A program made the translations under genes and the position numbers. Positions 1 through 8,398 of a stretch of 64,000 nucleotides of DNA are shown here, piece by piece (position 1 is the stretch's first letter; each line of letters opens with the position of its first letter). The stretch is from CAMAVH01 sp964628235. GTDB taxonomy: Bacteria > Pseudomonadota > Alphaproteobacteria > SMXQ01. The stretch covers positions 1-64,000 of the forward strand of contig CAZVLU010000013.1 of NCBI GenBank assembly GCA_964628235.1, in the 5' to 3' direction. The notes beneath the pieces were generated by a model. That model saw nothing but the letters and a program-made list of their open reading frames with translations, was not told the DNA's origin and did no database searches.

Positions 1-716
1 GCACCGCCGTCGGCACCGGCCGGAATGCCGCGCCCGGCTTCGATGTCGCCTTCGCGAAAGAAATCTCGAAGCAGACCGGCCTGCCCTTCGCGCCGGCCCC
101 CGACAAGTTCGAGGCGCTGGCGACGCATGACGCCTTGGTCGAGCTGTCCGGCGCGCTCAACACCCTGGCCGTCGCTTGCAACAAGATCGCCAACGACATC
201 CGCCTGATGGCCTCGGGCCCGCGCTCGGGCTTCGGCGAAATTCATCTGCCGGAAAACGAGCCGGGCTCATCGATCATGCCGGGCAAAGTCAATCCGACTC
301 AGGCAGAAGCCTTGACCATGGTGGCGGCGCAGGTGATGGGCAACCATGTCACCGTCACCATCGCCGGCGCGCAGGGCCATCTTGAGTTGAACGTGTTCAA
401 ACCGGTGATCGCCTACAACGTCCTGCAGTCGATCGCGCTGCTCGCCGATGCCGCTGTCAGCTTCGCCGACAATTGCGTCGTCGGCATCGCTGCCAACGCC
501 GCGCGTCTCGAACAGTTGATGGCGCAATCTCTCATGCTCGTCACCGCGCTCAACCCGCATATCGGCTACGACGCGGCGGCTTTGATCGCCAAGACCGCCT
601 TCGCCGAGAACCTGTCGCTGAAAGAGGCGGCGCTCAAGCTCGGCCTAGTGGCGGCTGCCGACTTCGACCGCTGGGTGATCCCCGCCGACATGCTCGGACG
701 TCCGCGGAAGCCATGA
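1..716 (+). CDS. fumC: Fumarate hydratase class II, C-terminal part (5' truncated by window)
   Basis: This is the C-terminal half of a class II fumarase, the TCA-cycle enzyme that interconverts fumarate and L-malate in the cytoplasm. The reading frame is open from base 3 and begins inside the TAVGTG region, so about half of the usual 460-470 residues lies outside the window. The superfamily signature GSSIMPGKVNP (about 280-312) is intact and contains the flexible catalytic-serine loop. An internal ATG at 135 is not the start, because the conserved sequence continues upstream of it. The stop overlaps the start of the next small gene (ATGA at 713-716), which suggests translational coupling. Aspartase and adenylosuccinate lyase share the fold, but the TAVGTG and NKIANDIRLMASGPR stretches favour fumarase. 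Confidence 0.95.
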   Translation, partial: TAVGTGRNAAPGFDVAFAKEISKQTGLPFAPAPDKFEALATHDALVELSGALNTLAVACNKIANDIRLMASGPRSGFGEIHLPENEPGSSIMPGKVNPTQAEALTMVAAQVMGNHVTVTIAGAQGHLELNVFKPVIAYNVLQSIALLADAAVSFADNCVVGIAANAARLEQLMAQSLMLVTALNPHIGYDAAALIAKTAFAENLSLKEAALKLGLVAAADFDRWVIPADMLGRPRKP

Positions 717-967
717 ACGCTCAAATCATGAGCGAAGCGCCAACCGATGCCCGCGTGCGCAAGCGCTCGGTGCTGATCGCCGGCCACAAGACCAGCGTAT
801 CGCTCGAAGAAGCCTTCTGGGATGAATTGCGCGCTATCGCCGCAGCGCGCGGTTTGCCGCTCGGGCGTCTCATCGAAGAGATCGACACGGCGCGCGGCGG
901 CAATCTTTCGAGCGCCATCCGCCTCTACGTGCTCGACCGCTTGCGCGAAAAAGCCGCCAAACCTTAA
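713..967 (+). CDS. Ribbon-helix-helix domain protein (RHH_4 type)
   Basis: This is a small protein of 84 residues. I chose the ATG at 713 because it overlaps the fumC stop and leaves only a short leader before the conserved core. The core RKRSVLIAGHKTSVSLEEAFW followed by LREIAAARGL-like and NLSSAIRLYVLDRL segments fits the RHH_4 family, common in alphaproteobacteria and usually found beside fumC. Ribbon-helix-helix proteins generally bind DNA as dimers through a paired beta strand, but the target of this family is not known to me. Its position in the fumC transcript suggests co-expression. A longer frame starting at 473 runs inside fumC and is not supported. Confidence 0.85.
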   Translation: MNAQIMSEAPTDARVRKRSVLIAGHKTSVSLEEAFWDELRAIAAARGLPLGRLIEEIDTARGGNLSSAIRLYVLDRLREKAAKP

Positions 968-978
968 CACGCCAAGCC

Positions 979-3900
979 TCAGCGCGTCGGCAAGCCCTGC
1001 AAGACATCGTTGATGAAGGCGTCGCCGGTCGTCCCGCTAGAGTTCGGCGCGGCAGCGGCGGGCGCACGCGGCGCGGCGGGCGGCGCAACTGGGCGCGCCG
1101 GCGCTTGCTGCTGCTGTTGGAGCTGACGCTGTTGCGCCGCGCGTTCGGCGGCGGCCCGACGCTCCGCGTCGATTTTCGCCTGCCGCTCGGCCTCGGCCTT
1201 GGCCGTTCGCTCTAAGACGTGAGCCTGCAAGGCGGCAGAGTCGAAGCTCTTGTTCGCCGCGCCGAGCGGACCGCTCAGGCGCAATTGCACCGGCGGCGCG
1301 ACAGCGTCGCCGTCGAGTTTGAATTCGATGCCGCCGTCGATCGTCCAGTCGGCGAGATTGGCGCGAATCTCGCCTTCGCCCTTGGCGCCATCGAGGGTCA
1401 TCACGAGATCGTCGCTTGCCGCGACGCCGTTCGCCAGCGTGAAGCTGCCGTCGAGCGCCGCGAGCTTGCCATTGCCGGCGAGCGCGGTGCGCAGCGCTGC
1501 CTGAACGTCGGCTGACCCGAGGGCCGCTGGGATGCGCTTGGCTGCGGCGGCGAGATCGACGCCGCGCAAGCTGGCATCGCGCAAACCATACTGTCCCTTG
1601 CCCGACAGGCCGGCGATCAAGCCCGCCTCGTGGGCGCCGCGCGCCGAGAAGTCCAGCGCGAGGTCGAGTTTGCCGCCAGCGAGATCGAAGCTTTTGCTGG
1701 CGAGCAGACCCTGCGGCGTGCTGGCGCCGGCCAACGCCAAACTGCCGACGAGCGACGCTCCGCCGTTGGCGGCTGCCACGCGCGCGTTGAGCGTCAAATC
1801 GCCGCCGAGCAATTTGCCGGCGAGTTGCTCGATGGCCATCGCGCCGTCGTTGATCGTCAGACGCGCGCCGGCGTCGGCGACGCGCCAAGTCTTGTGCGTC
1901 AGAGTCTGGGCGGTGAGGTCGAACTCGGCATCGCCGAGCGTCAGCAGATAGAGCGCCAGCGGCGATTCTGACCAAACGCTGCCGGGGCGCGATTCGACAC
2001 GCAACAGGCCCGCCGTGTCGATGTCGCTCAACGCCAGCTTGCCGCTCAGCTTGGGACGCGGCCCGTCGAGCGCGAAAGCCGCCGCGCCGACGACCGTGGT
2101 GCCGCCGAACGACCCATCGAACTTGGGCAAGCGATAGCCTTTGGCGTCGCTTTCAACGCGCGTGACGAATTTGACGCCGCCGGGCAGGACCATCGGCGCG
2201 TCGATGCCGGCCAAACGATAAAGCCCGGCAGGATCTTTCGCCTCCGCCGTCACGTCGAGAACCAGAGCAGGCTTGGCGGCGACGGCTTTGAGATCGCCAG
2301 CGAGAGAGAAGCTGCCGTCGCCGGCGCCCGTGCCGATGCCGGCAGCCAGCTTGCGCAGCGTCAGGTTGCCGCCGTCGAGCGTGCCGTCGAAGGAAAGCTC
2401 GCGCAGCGGCACGGAGCGCCAGACGAACTGGCCGGCGCGCAGCAGCAGATTCGCGTCGAAGCTGGCGGCCATTTCCGGCGTGAGCGGAAAGGCCGCCGCC
2501 GCGCCGTCAGGCAGATAACCGTCGAGATTGAATTGATCGACGACGAGATTGGCGCCGAATGCGGGACGCGCGCGCAGCGCCGCGACGACGCCGCCGGTCA
2601 GCTTGGTCGAATCGAATCGCACGTCGAGGTCGCTCATTTCCAGCGTCTCGACGCCGAGACCGACGCGGCCGGTCGCCGTCAGCTTGTTCAGCCGGCCGGG
2701 GGGCAGCGTCTTGGCGTCGATGCCGCCCCAGCCGAGCAGATTGCGGAAATCGTCGGAGGCGATGTCGACGCGGCCATCGAAGCGCGCCGGCACATTGGGT
2801 TCGACGGTGAAGCGGCCGTTGACGGTGGCATCGGTGCCGCCGGGCGCCTGCATGGTGAGTTGGCGCAGCGTGACGGCGCCGTCGGCCAATTCGGCCGAGC
2901 TCTTCAATTGGCGGAACAGGCCCTTGCGGTAGTTCACCGCCTCGGCCGAGGCTTCCAGCGACAGGCGGAAGTCGTCGGGCAAGGCGAAGCCGTCCGGGGT
3001 CTTGGCATCGCCGGCGCGCGGCGCCATGTCGAGCCAAGCGTCGAGATCGATATAGCCGAAGGTCAGCGCCAGATCGAACTGCGGCTTGCCGTCGCGCGGC
3101 CCGAGAAACACCGCGTTGGCGCTGCCCTGGCTGCGCACGTCGCCGAGTTGCAGCACGAGGCTGGCGATGTCCGCCTTGTCGCTGGTTATGTTGAGCGCTC
3201 CTTCGGCGCTGAACGGCTGGGTCATCAGCCCCGGCAAACTGCCGAGCGGGCCGAAGCTGGCAAGGGCGGCAGCAAGATCCGCGCCGCCGAGTTTGGCCTT
3301 GCCGGACAGCTTCAAGGCCGGCGCGAATTGCGCCGTGCCGCTGAAAGCGACAGCGGCGCGCAGCACGCTGCCGGTCGGCGCCATCATGTCGAGCGTGGCG
3401 TTGAGCGGCGTCGTGATCGGATTGCGGTAATCGAAGCGGCCGGCGGCGAGCGTGAAGCGCACCGGCTTGCCGCCGACGCGCGCTTCGCCGGCGGCGCGCA
3501 ACGGCCCTGCCAGGCTGTCGGCGACGACGCGCGCGTTGACGCCTTCGAAGCGCTCGGCGCTGCCGGTGAGGGCGTTGCGATAGATCACCGTGCCGTTGAC
3601 GATGGAGGCGTTCTGCAATTGCACCGATTCGGGCGCGACGAAGGGTTCGTCGTCCCACATGCTGGCTTGCGCGGCGGCGGCGCCCTCGAACACCCAGTTG
3701 CGCCGCCCGTCGACCAGCACTTCGAGCGTGACGATGGGTTCGCGCAGCACGAAGGACTCGACGACCACATGGCCCGACAGCAGAGGCCATAGCGCGATGC
3801 GCGCTTCCAGCGAGCGCAGACGCGCCATCTCGGGCGAGGCTGCGCCCGGCAAATTGCCGAAACGCGCGTCGTTGAGCAGCAGCCGCGGCGTCGGCAGCAA

Positions 3901-4068
3901 CGCGGCCTCGACCGTGCCGGCGATGACGACCTTGCGGCCCGCGGCATACTCGATTTCGGCGGCGATGGTGTCGCGATAGCGCGTCCAATCGATGAAACTG
4001 GGCGCGACAAGAGCCGCGCCGATCAACAGAACGACGACAGCGGCAAAGACGAAGAGAAACTTCTTCAA
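979..4068 (-). CDS. AsmA family envelope protein
   Basis: This protein of 1029 residues carries an N-terminal membrane anchor (about residues 4-23, FLFVFAAVVVLLIGAALVAP) followed by the typical AsmA opening: a WTRYR segment, a GRKVVIAG-like strand and the LWPLLSGHVVVESFVLREP region near residues 90-115. The long middle is a repeated beta-strand architecture as in AsmA/TamB-like proteins, thought to bridge the inner and outer membranes and influence lipid or outer-membrane assembly. The last 100 residues differ: a charged helix (AEAERQAKIDAERRAAAER), a glutamine run and a proline/alanine-rich tail ending in LQGLPTR. It is transcribed convergently with the fumC pair, 11 bp apart. The family call is secure; the exact cellular role is not. 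Confidence 0.88.
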   Translation of the reverse strand: MKKFLFVFAAVVVLLIGAALVAPSFIDWTRYRDTIAAEIEYAAGRKVVIAGTVEAALLPTPRLLLNDARFGNLPGAASPEMARLRSLEARIALWPLLSGHVVVESFVLREPIVTLEVLVDGRRNWVFEGAAAAQASMWDDEPFVAPESVQLQNASIVNGTVIYRNALTGSAERFEGVNARVVADSLAGPLRAAGEARVGGKPVRFTLAAGRFDYRNPITTPLNATLDMMAPTGSVLRAAVAFSGTAQFAPALKLSGKAKLGGADLAAALASFGPLGSLPGLMTQPFSAEGALNITSDKADIASLVLQLGDVRSQGSANAVFLGPRDGKPQFDLALTFGYIDLDAWLDMAPRAGDAKTPDGFALPDDFRLSLEASAEAVNYRKGLFRQLKSSAELADGAVTLRQLTMQAPGGTDATVNGRFTVEPNVPARFDGRVDIASDDFRNLLGWGGIDAKTLPPGRLNKLTATGRVGLGVETLEMSDLDVRFDSTKLTGGVVAALRARPAFGANLVVDQFNLDGYLPDGAAAAFPLTPEMAASFDANLLLRAGQFVWRSVPLRELSFDGTLDGGNLTLRKLAAGIGTGAGDGSFSLAGDLKAVAAKPALVLDVTAEAKDPAGLYRLAGIDAPMVLPGGVKFVTRVESDAKGYRLPKFDGSFGGTTVVGAAAFALDGPRPKLSGKLALSDIDTAGLLRVESRPGSVWSESPLALYLLTLGDAEFDLTAQTLTHKTWRVADAGARLTINDGAMAIEQLAGKLLGGDLTLNARVAAANGGASLVGSLALAGASTPQGLLASKSFDLAGGKLDLALDFSARGAHEAGLIAGLSGKGQYGLRDASLRGVDLAAAAKRIPAALGSADVQAALRTALAGNGKLAALDGSFTLANGVAASDDLVMTLDGAKGEGEIRANLADWTIDGGIEFKLDGDAVAPPVQLRLSGPLGAANKSFDSAALQAHVLERTAKAEAERQAKIDAERRAAAERAAQQRQLQQQQQAPARPVAPPAAPRAPAAAAPNSSGTTGDAFINDVLQGLPTR

Positions 4069-4381
4069 ACGGCTAACCGGGTTGAAGGTCGAAGGGCAGA
4101 TGATAGGGAAACGGAATCGTTACACGTCGCGTCCCAGCAATTCCGCACCGCCAGCGGCGGGGACGGGTTGCAAGGACACTTGCGGTCCCGACTGTTTCCG
4201 TTAAGCTATCCTACTGAAGAAGGCGTTTTGATGATAGGGGCCGATCCATAAGCCTCTGCCACATAAAAGTTTCTTCAGGCGCGAGTTTTCTTAAGGCAAG
4301 GATCCGCCCGTTCGAACGGCGCCCCGCCGCCAGACCGGCCGATCAGTTAGCGCCCGCCCAAGGCGGGAGGACGGCCAAGTC
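4069..4381. other. Divergent intergenic region between AsmA gene and DUF4169 gene
   Basis: This 313 bp region separates two divergently oriented genes and must hold promoters for both. It is less GC-rich than the flanking genes. An 8 bp inverted pair, CTGAAGAA near 4213 and TTCTTCAG near 4271, is visible but may be chance. A clear ribosome binding site, GGGAGGA, lies 11 nt before the start at 4382. I see no convincing coding frame or RNA gene. Confidence 0.5.
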
Positions 4382-4588
4382 ATGGGTGACGTCGTCAATC
4401 TCAACCAATTCCGCAAACAGCGGGCCCGCGCCGCTTCGGCAAAGCAGGCGGGGGAAAATCGCGCGCGCTACGGCCGCACGAAAGACGAGAAGACGCGCCA
4501 AGTCAGCGAATTCGACCGCGTCCACCGCGATCTCGACGGCAAACAGCTCGACAAGCCATCCCCCGAAGACGCGCCCAAGGCCCGCTAG
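4382..4588 (+). CDS. DUF4169 family small protein
   Basis: This 68-residue, very basic and hydrophilic protein opens with MGDVVNLNQFRKQRARA and continues with a NRARYGRTKDEKTRQ segment, the hallmark of the DUF4169 family found across alphaproteobacteria, usually close to fumC and an RHH gene, as here. Its function is unknown. The ATG at 4382 is preceded by GGGAGGA at a good distance, and the conserved MGDVVNL begins exactly at that codon, so the start is well supported. It has no membrane segment or signal peptide, so a cytoplasmic location is expected. The high Lys/Arg content would allow nucleic-acid binding, but this is only inference. Confidence 0.82.
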   Translation: MGDVVNLNQFRKQRARAASAKQAGENRARYGRTKDEKTRQVSEFDRVHRDLDGKQLDKPSPEDAPKAR

Positions 4589-5251
4589 GCCCCTAACCCG
4601 CCTAAAGCGCGTCGAGGGATCAAGCAGGCGCCCAAGGCGCGCTGGGCTTCCCAAGATTTCTGCCCCCCATATCGGCTAAAATGCCCCTAGATAATGCTGG
4701 GCGATATCCCCTGCGCCGGCGGCCGGATTTGGCTAATCCGCTGCACGCGCCGCCTCGACAGCGCGCCAGCCAGGGGATAAACGATCAGCAAAATGATGTC
4801 CGCCGCCCCTATCGCGGTTGCCGCGCTCGCCAGCCGTCGCCTAGACGAAAGTGGTCATGATAGACGCCGCTTCGACCGCGTCGCGCATCGAGCGAAATCG
4901 CCGAGCTGCAGGGCGCATATGCTCGGCTGGTTGCAGCGCGAACGCGGCGAGACGCCGAGCGCGCGCCCTGCACCGGCACCGGCGCCGCGCCGCTTCATCC
5001 ATGCCGCGCCGCTCACGGTCATGCGTTCGCGCATATTCCTGTCGCCGCAAGACGGACTGCGCTGCATCGCAAGCCACGCGGAACCAGGGCCGGCGCCCGC
5101 GCCATGTTTCATTTTTCCCCGAGCCGTCTTGAAATAAAGCGCGACAAAGCCGCGCCGCTCGGGCTGGCCTCGTCGCGGCAAAAACGCCTATGATCGCGAG
5201 ATAAAGAATAAGGCCGGCGCATAAGACGCTGGCTCACATGGGAGGACTACG
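4589..5251. other. Gene-poor intergenic region upstream of TctC gene
   Basis: This 663 bp stretch has no gene I can support. An open frame of 114 codons (4793-5137) and overlapping frames on both strands are Arg/Ala/Pro-rich, lack family features and look like GC-driven noise. A TATGAT hexamer near 5190, about 60 bp before the TctC start, is a plausible -10 element without a clear -35 box. The TctC ribosome binding site GGGAGGA lies just before 5252. Confidence 0.5.
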
Positions 5252-6298
5252 ATGAAGCCATACAGGCTAACTCTGTCAGCTGCGATCCTGTCGCTCGCGC
5301 TTGCCGGCGCGACGCACGAAGCCCGCGCCCAGCAAAGCGTCGCCGATTTCTACAAAGGCAAAACCTTCCGCCTGATCGTCGGCAGCAGCGAGGCGAGCGG
5401 CGTCGACATTCTCGGCCGCGTCACGGCGCGACACCTCAGCAAGTATATGGCCGGCAGTCCGACGATCATCGTGCAGAATATGCCGCAGCCCGAATCGATC
5501 GCGGCGGCAAACCACATTTACAACGTCGCCGAGAAAGACGGCCTGACGATCGGCGCCGGCTCGTCCGGCTTGTTCAGCCGCGCCATCTCGCAGCCCAACA
5601 TCCGCTTCGATCTCGACAAGTTCACCTGGATCGCCAACCTCTACACCGCGACGGTGCTCTATTGGATGCGCACCGACTTCCCCTGCCAGACGATCGAAGA
5701 GCTGGCGAAATGCCCGCAACCGATCAAGTTCGGCGCGACTGCGCGCGGCTCGACCGGCTACGGCTTGGTGCCCGAGATGCTGAAGGACGCCTTCAAGCTG
5801 AACATGGACATCATCTACGGCTATCGCAACAACGACATCGAGCTCGCTATCGAGCGCAACGAAGTCCACGCCTCAGGCGGCGACATCATCGGTTTCCTCG
5901 GCGGGCGCGGCAAGCAACTGCTCGATCAGGGCAAGGTGAAAATCTTGCTGCAGGTCTCCGGCCAGAAGGCGGCATCGCTCGCGCAATATAACGTGCCTTG
6001 GGTGATGGACGTGATCCCCGAAGCGCATCGCCCGCTCTTCACCATGGTCAATCCGATCCTCGACCTCGCCCGCTCCTACTTCGCGCCGCCGAACATTCCG
6101 GCGGACCGCACGGCGATGCTGCGCGAGGCGTTCGCTAGAACAGCGGTCGATCCCGAGTTCATCGCCGAGACCAAAAAGGTCGCCAGCATCGAGCCGATCC
6201 TGACGCGCGGCGAGGAAATGCAGCGCGCCATCATCGCCATGCTCGACCAGCCGCCCGAAGTGAAGAACAAAGTGGTCGGCCTGCTGAAGGGCGAGTGA
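5252..6298 (+). CDS. TctC/Bug-family periplasmic solute-binding protein
   Basis: This 348-residue secreted receptor has a signal peptide ending near residue 27 (LALAGATHEARAQQ) and a mature start of the VADFYKGKTFRLIVG type, typical of the TctC (Bug) family, the extracytoplasmic receptors of tripartite tricarboxylate transporters. The family binds carboxylates, amides or other small anions; the ligand cannot be told from the sequence. Unlike the other TctC proteins in the window, the glycine-rich loop reads SSEASGVDILGR and the IVPQNMPGAGG motif reads IVQNMPQPES, so the pocket loops are diverged. No TctA or TctB membrane gene is nearby. It is monocistronic, with GGGAGGA before the start and a terminator at 6331-6359. 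Confidence 0.85.
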   Translation: MKPYRLTLSAAILSLALAGATHEARAQQSVADFYKGKTFRLIVGSSEASGVDILGRVTARHLSKYMAGSPTIIVQNMPQPESIAAANHIYNVAEKDGLTIGAGSSGLFSRAISQPNIRFDLDKFTWIANLYTATVLYWMRTDFPCQTIEELAKCPQPIKFGATARGSTGYGLVPEMLKDAFKLNMDIIYGYRNNDIELAIERNEVHASGGDIIGFLGGRGKQLLDQGKVKILLQVSGQKAASLAQYNVPWVMDVIPEAHRPLFTMVNPILDLARSYFAPPNIPADRTAMLREAFARTAVDPEFIAETKKVASIEPILTRGEEMQRAIIAMLDQPPEVKNKVVGLLKGE

Positions 6299-6330
6299 CG
6301 CTCAAAAGGAAACGCGACAAGGAGTGACAG

Positions 6331-6359
6331 GCGGCGCCCGAAACGGCGCCGCTTTTTTT
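6331..6359 (+). terminator. Rho-independent terminator after the TctC gene
   Basis: An 8 bp perfect stem (GCGGCGCC at 6331-6338 with GGCGCCGC at 6345-6352), a 6 nt loop and seven T residues follow the stop codon of the binding-protein gene by 32 bp. This supports a single-gene transcription unit. Confidence 0.88.
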
Positions 6360-6460
6360 CGCGCGACCCTGCTCATAACGGCGAACGATAGCTTCTGCGC
6401 ACGCGATTGTGCGCAGGACAGCGCTTTCGGCCAGGGCCGCCGCCGCAGTATAGGTAGCGG

Positions 6461-7204
6461 ATGCGCGAAACTGCTTTCATCGATTGCCCGTCGCCCAATC
6501 ATGACCTGCGCGCGCCGGGGACTCGTGTCGAACTTCTGATCGTCCATTACACCGGCATGCCGTCGGCCGATGCGGCGCGCCTGCGCCTGTGCGACGCTGC
6601 CGCAAAGGTCAGCAGCCATTATCTGATCGACGAAGACGGCCGGGTTTACCGCTTGGTGGCGGAGGATCGGCGCGCCTGGCACGCCGGGGCCGGCGGTTGG
6701 CGCGGCGCTGGCGACGTCAATTCGCGCTCGATCGGCATCGAATTGGTCAATCCGGGCCATGAACACGGCTATCGGCCCTTTCCGCCAGCGCAGATGGCCG
6801 CCTTCGTGCTGCTGGCGCGCGGCATCCTGGCGCGTCACCCCATCGCCGCCCATGGCGTCCTCGGCCATTCCGACGTCGCGCCAGCGCGCAAAACCGATCC
6901 GGGCGAGCTGTTCGACTGGCGCGGCTTGGCCGCCGACGGCATCGGCGTCTGGCCCGATCTCGCCGCCAAGCCGGCGCCGGGGCCGGCCGTCCTCACGGTC
7001 GGCTCGAGCGGCGATGCGGTGCGCGATCTGCAAACGAAATTAGCCACTTACGGCTACGAAATCCCGGTCGATGGCCTCTACGGCAGCTATACGGCGCAAG
7101 TCGTGATGGCTTTTCAACGCCACTTCCGGCCCTGGCGAATTGATGGCCAGGCCGATGCCGAAACCGGGTCCTATCTCGATAAGTTGCTGAAAATAGTCTA
7201 TTAA
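6461..7204 (+). CDS. N-acetylmuramoyl-L-alanine amidase with peptidoglycan-binding domain
   Basis: This 247-residue enzyme cleaves the amide bond between N-acetylmuramic acid and the peptide stem. Residues about 20-155 form an Amidase_2 (AmpD/AmiD-type) zinc domain: the first His ligand lies in LIVHYTGM, and the second His and the Asp lie in GHSDVAPARKTDPG. Residues about 175-245 form a peptidoglycan-binding repeat (VGSSGDAVRDLQTKLATYGY, then DGLYGSYTAQVVMAFQRHF). No signal peptide is visible, so it may be a cytoplasmic recycling enzyme or be exported in some other way. It lies just upstream of rnpB and the dcw cluster, consistent with a role in wall turnover. AmpD itself usually lacks the C-terminal binding domain, so AmiD-like is the better comparison. 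Confidence 0.9.
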   Translation: MRETAFIDCPSPNHDLRAPGTRVELLIVHYTGMPSADAARLRLCDAAAKVSSHYLIDEDGRVYRLVAEDRRAWHAGAGGWRGAGDVNSRSIGIELVNPGHEHGYRPFPPAQMAAFVLLARGILARHPIAAHGVLGHSDVAPARKTDPGELFDWRGLAADGIGVWPDLAAKPAPGPAVLTVGSSGDAVRDLQTKLATYGYEIPVDGLYGSYTAQVVMAFQRHFRPWRIDGQADAETGSYLDKLLKIVY

Positions 7205-7210
7205 GTCTCC

Positions 7211-7597
<387 letters not shown>

Positions 7598-7905
7598 ATT
7601 TTCTCCCAAGTTGCAGCCAAATCCCACTTGGGGCAAGAACATATCAAGAACAAATGAGGCGCTTTTACCTTGCGCGGACAGGCTCAGGACTTTGCCGGGG
7701 TATTCTCGACTGCCAGACAGGAGATTTCGACCGCGCAATAGAGGCTAAACGGCGAATATTCCCAGGCTTTTGCTAGCCGATCCCATTGACGCCCATATAG
7801 ACCCATGATATCCCATTTAATCCCAAACCACAGGCGTACTGCGCCTGGGCGGTGGGCGGTCCTGCGAGGGGGGCCGGGATATTTGGCGAAGGGCGGGGAA
7901 GGCCT
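7598..7905 (+). promoter_or_regulatory. Leader and promoter region of the dcw cluster
   Basis: This 308 bp region between rnpB and mraZ contains no supported gene. It is noticeably more AT-rich than its surroundings around 7730-7825 and carries the phased CCCA boxes described separately. A TTGACG hexamer at 7786-7791 overlaps the boxes and could be a -35 element, but I cannot place a good -10 at standard spacing. The last 75 bp is very G-rich and ends in GGGGAAGG, the mraZ ribosome binding site. Confidence 0.6.
7781..7826. promoter_or_regulatory. MraZ-type operator: five CCCA boxes at exact 10 bp spacing
   Basis: The tetramer CCCA occurs at 7782, 7792, 7802, 7812 and 7822, each exactly 10 bp after the last, so all five fall on one face of the helix (TGGG on the other strand). 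MraZ is known to bind repeated TGGGN-type boxes with a 10 bp period upstream of its own operon in E. coli. The array lies 80-125 bp before the mraZ start. The match is visible in the sequence; binding is inferred. Confidence 0.8.
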
Positions 7906-8397
7906 GTGGCTCTATTTCTTGGCAGTTACGCGAATAAGGTCGATCGGAAGGGCCGCGTGTCCGTTCCGGCGCCGTTCCGTGCTGCCTTGGCCGGCCAAGC
8001 GGTCCACGGCATCGTCGCCTTCCGCTCCTTCAAGGAACCGGCGATCGAAGCCTTCTCGCTCGACGACATGGCGCAGATGGCCGCCAACCTCGACGATTTC
8101 GAGCAATTCTCCGAAGAGCGCGACGATCTGGCGACGATCTTCGCCGACAGCTTGCAGCTCCAGCTCGACGGCGAAGGCCGCATCATGCTGCCGCAAGCGC
8201 TCGCGGCCCATGCCGGCATCGGCGAGACGGCGCTGTTCGTCTCCGCCGTCAACCACTTCCAGATCTGGGAGCCCGAGACCTACGCCAAGAAAAGCGGCAG
8301 CGCGCGCGAGCGCCTGCTGGCGCGCGGCGCCACGGTGAAGCTGCGCCCACAGGTCGCGCAACCGGGCGGCGGGCCCGGCTCCGAAGGCTCGCGGTGA
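7906..8397 (+). CDS. mraZ: Transcriptional regulator MraZ
   Basis: First gene of the dcw cluster; 163 residues with a GTG start at 7906. The start was chosen because the family N-terminus VALFLGSYANKVDRKGRVSVP begins there and GGGGAAGG lies just upstream; an in-frame ATG at 7852 would add 18 residues unlike the family. MraZ has two AbrB-like swapped-hairpin domains, each with a DxKGR-type motif: DRKGRVSVP near residues 10-18 and DGEGRIMLP near residues 88-96. It forms a ring and represses its own operon by binding repeated boxes; five such boxes lie at 7782-7825. The C-terminus has a Gly/Pro tail. rsmH starts 1 bp after its stop, as expected for this conserved pair. Confidence 0.95.
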   Translation: MALFLGSYANKVDRKGRVSVPAPFRAALAGQAVHGIVAFRSFKEPAIEAFSLDDMAQMAANLDDFEQFSEERDDLATIFADSLQLQLDGEGRIMLPQALAAHAGIGETALFVSAVNHFQIWEPETYAKKSGSARERLLARGATVKLRPQVAQPGGGPGSEGSR

Positions 8398-8398
8398 G

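Noticed and set aside
2533..3792. 419-codon frame on the plus strand within the AsmA gene
   Set aside because: Low-quality composition and no conserved features; the minus-strand AsmA protein explains the region.
4793..5137. 114-codon frame in the gap before the first TctC gene
   Set aside because: Arg/Ala/Pro-rich with overlapping open frames on both strands, no ribosome site and no recognisable motif.
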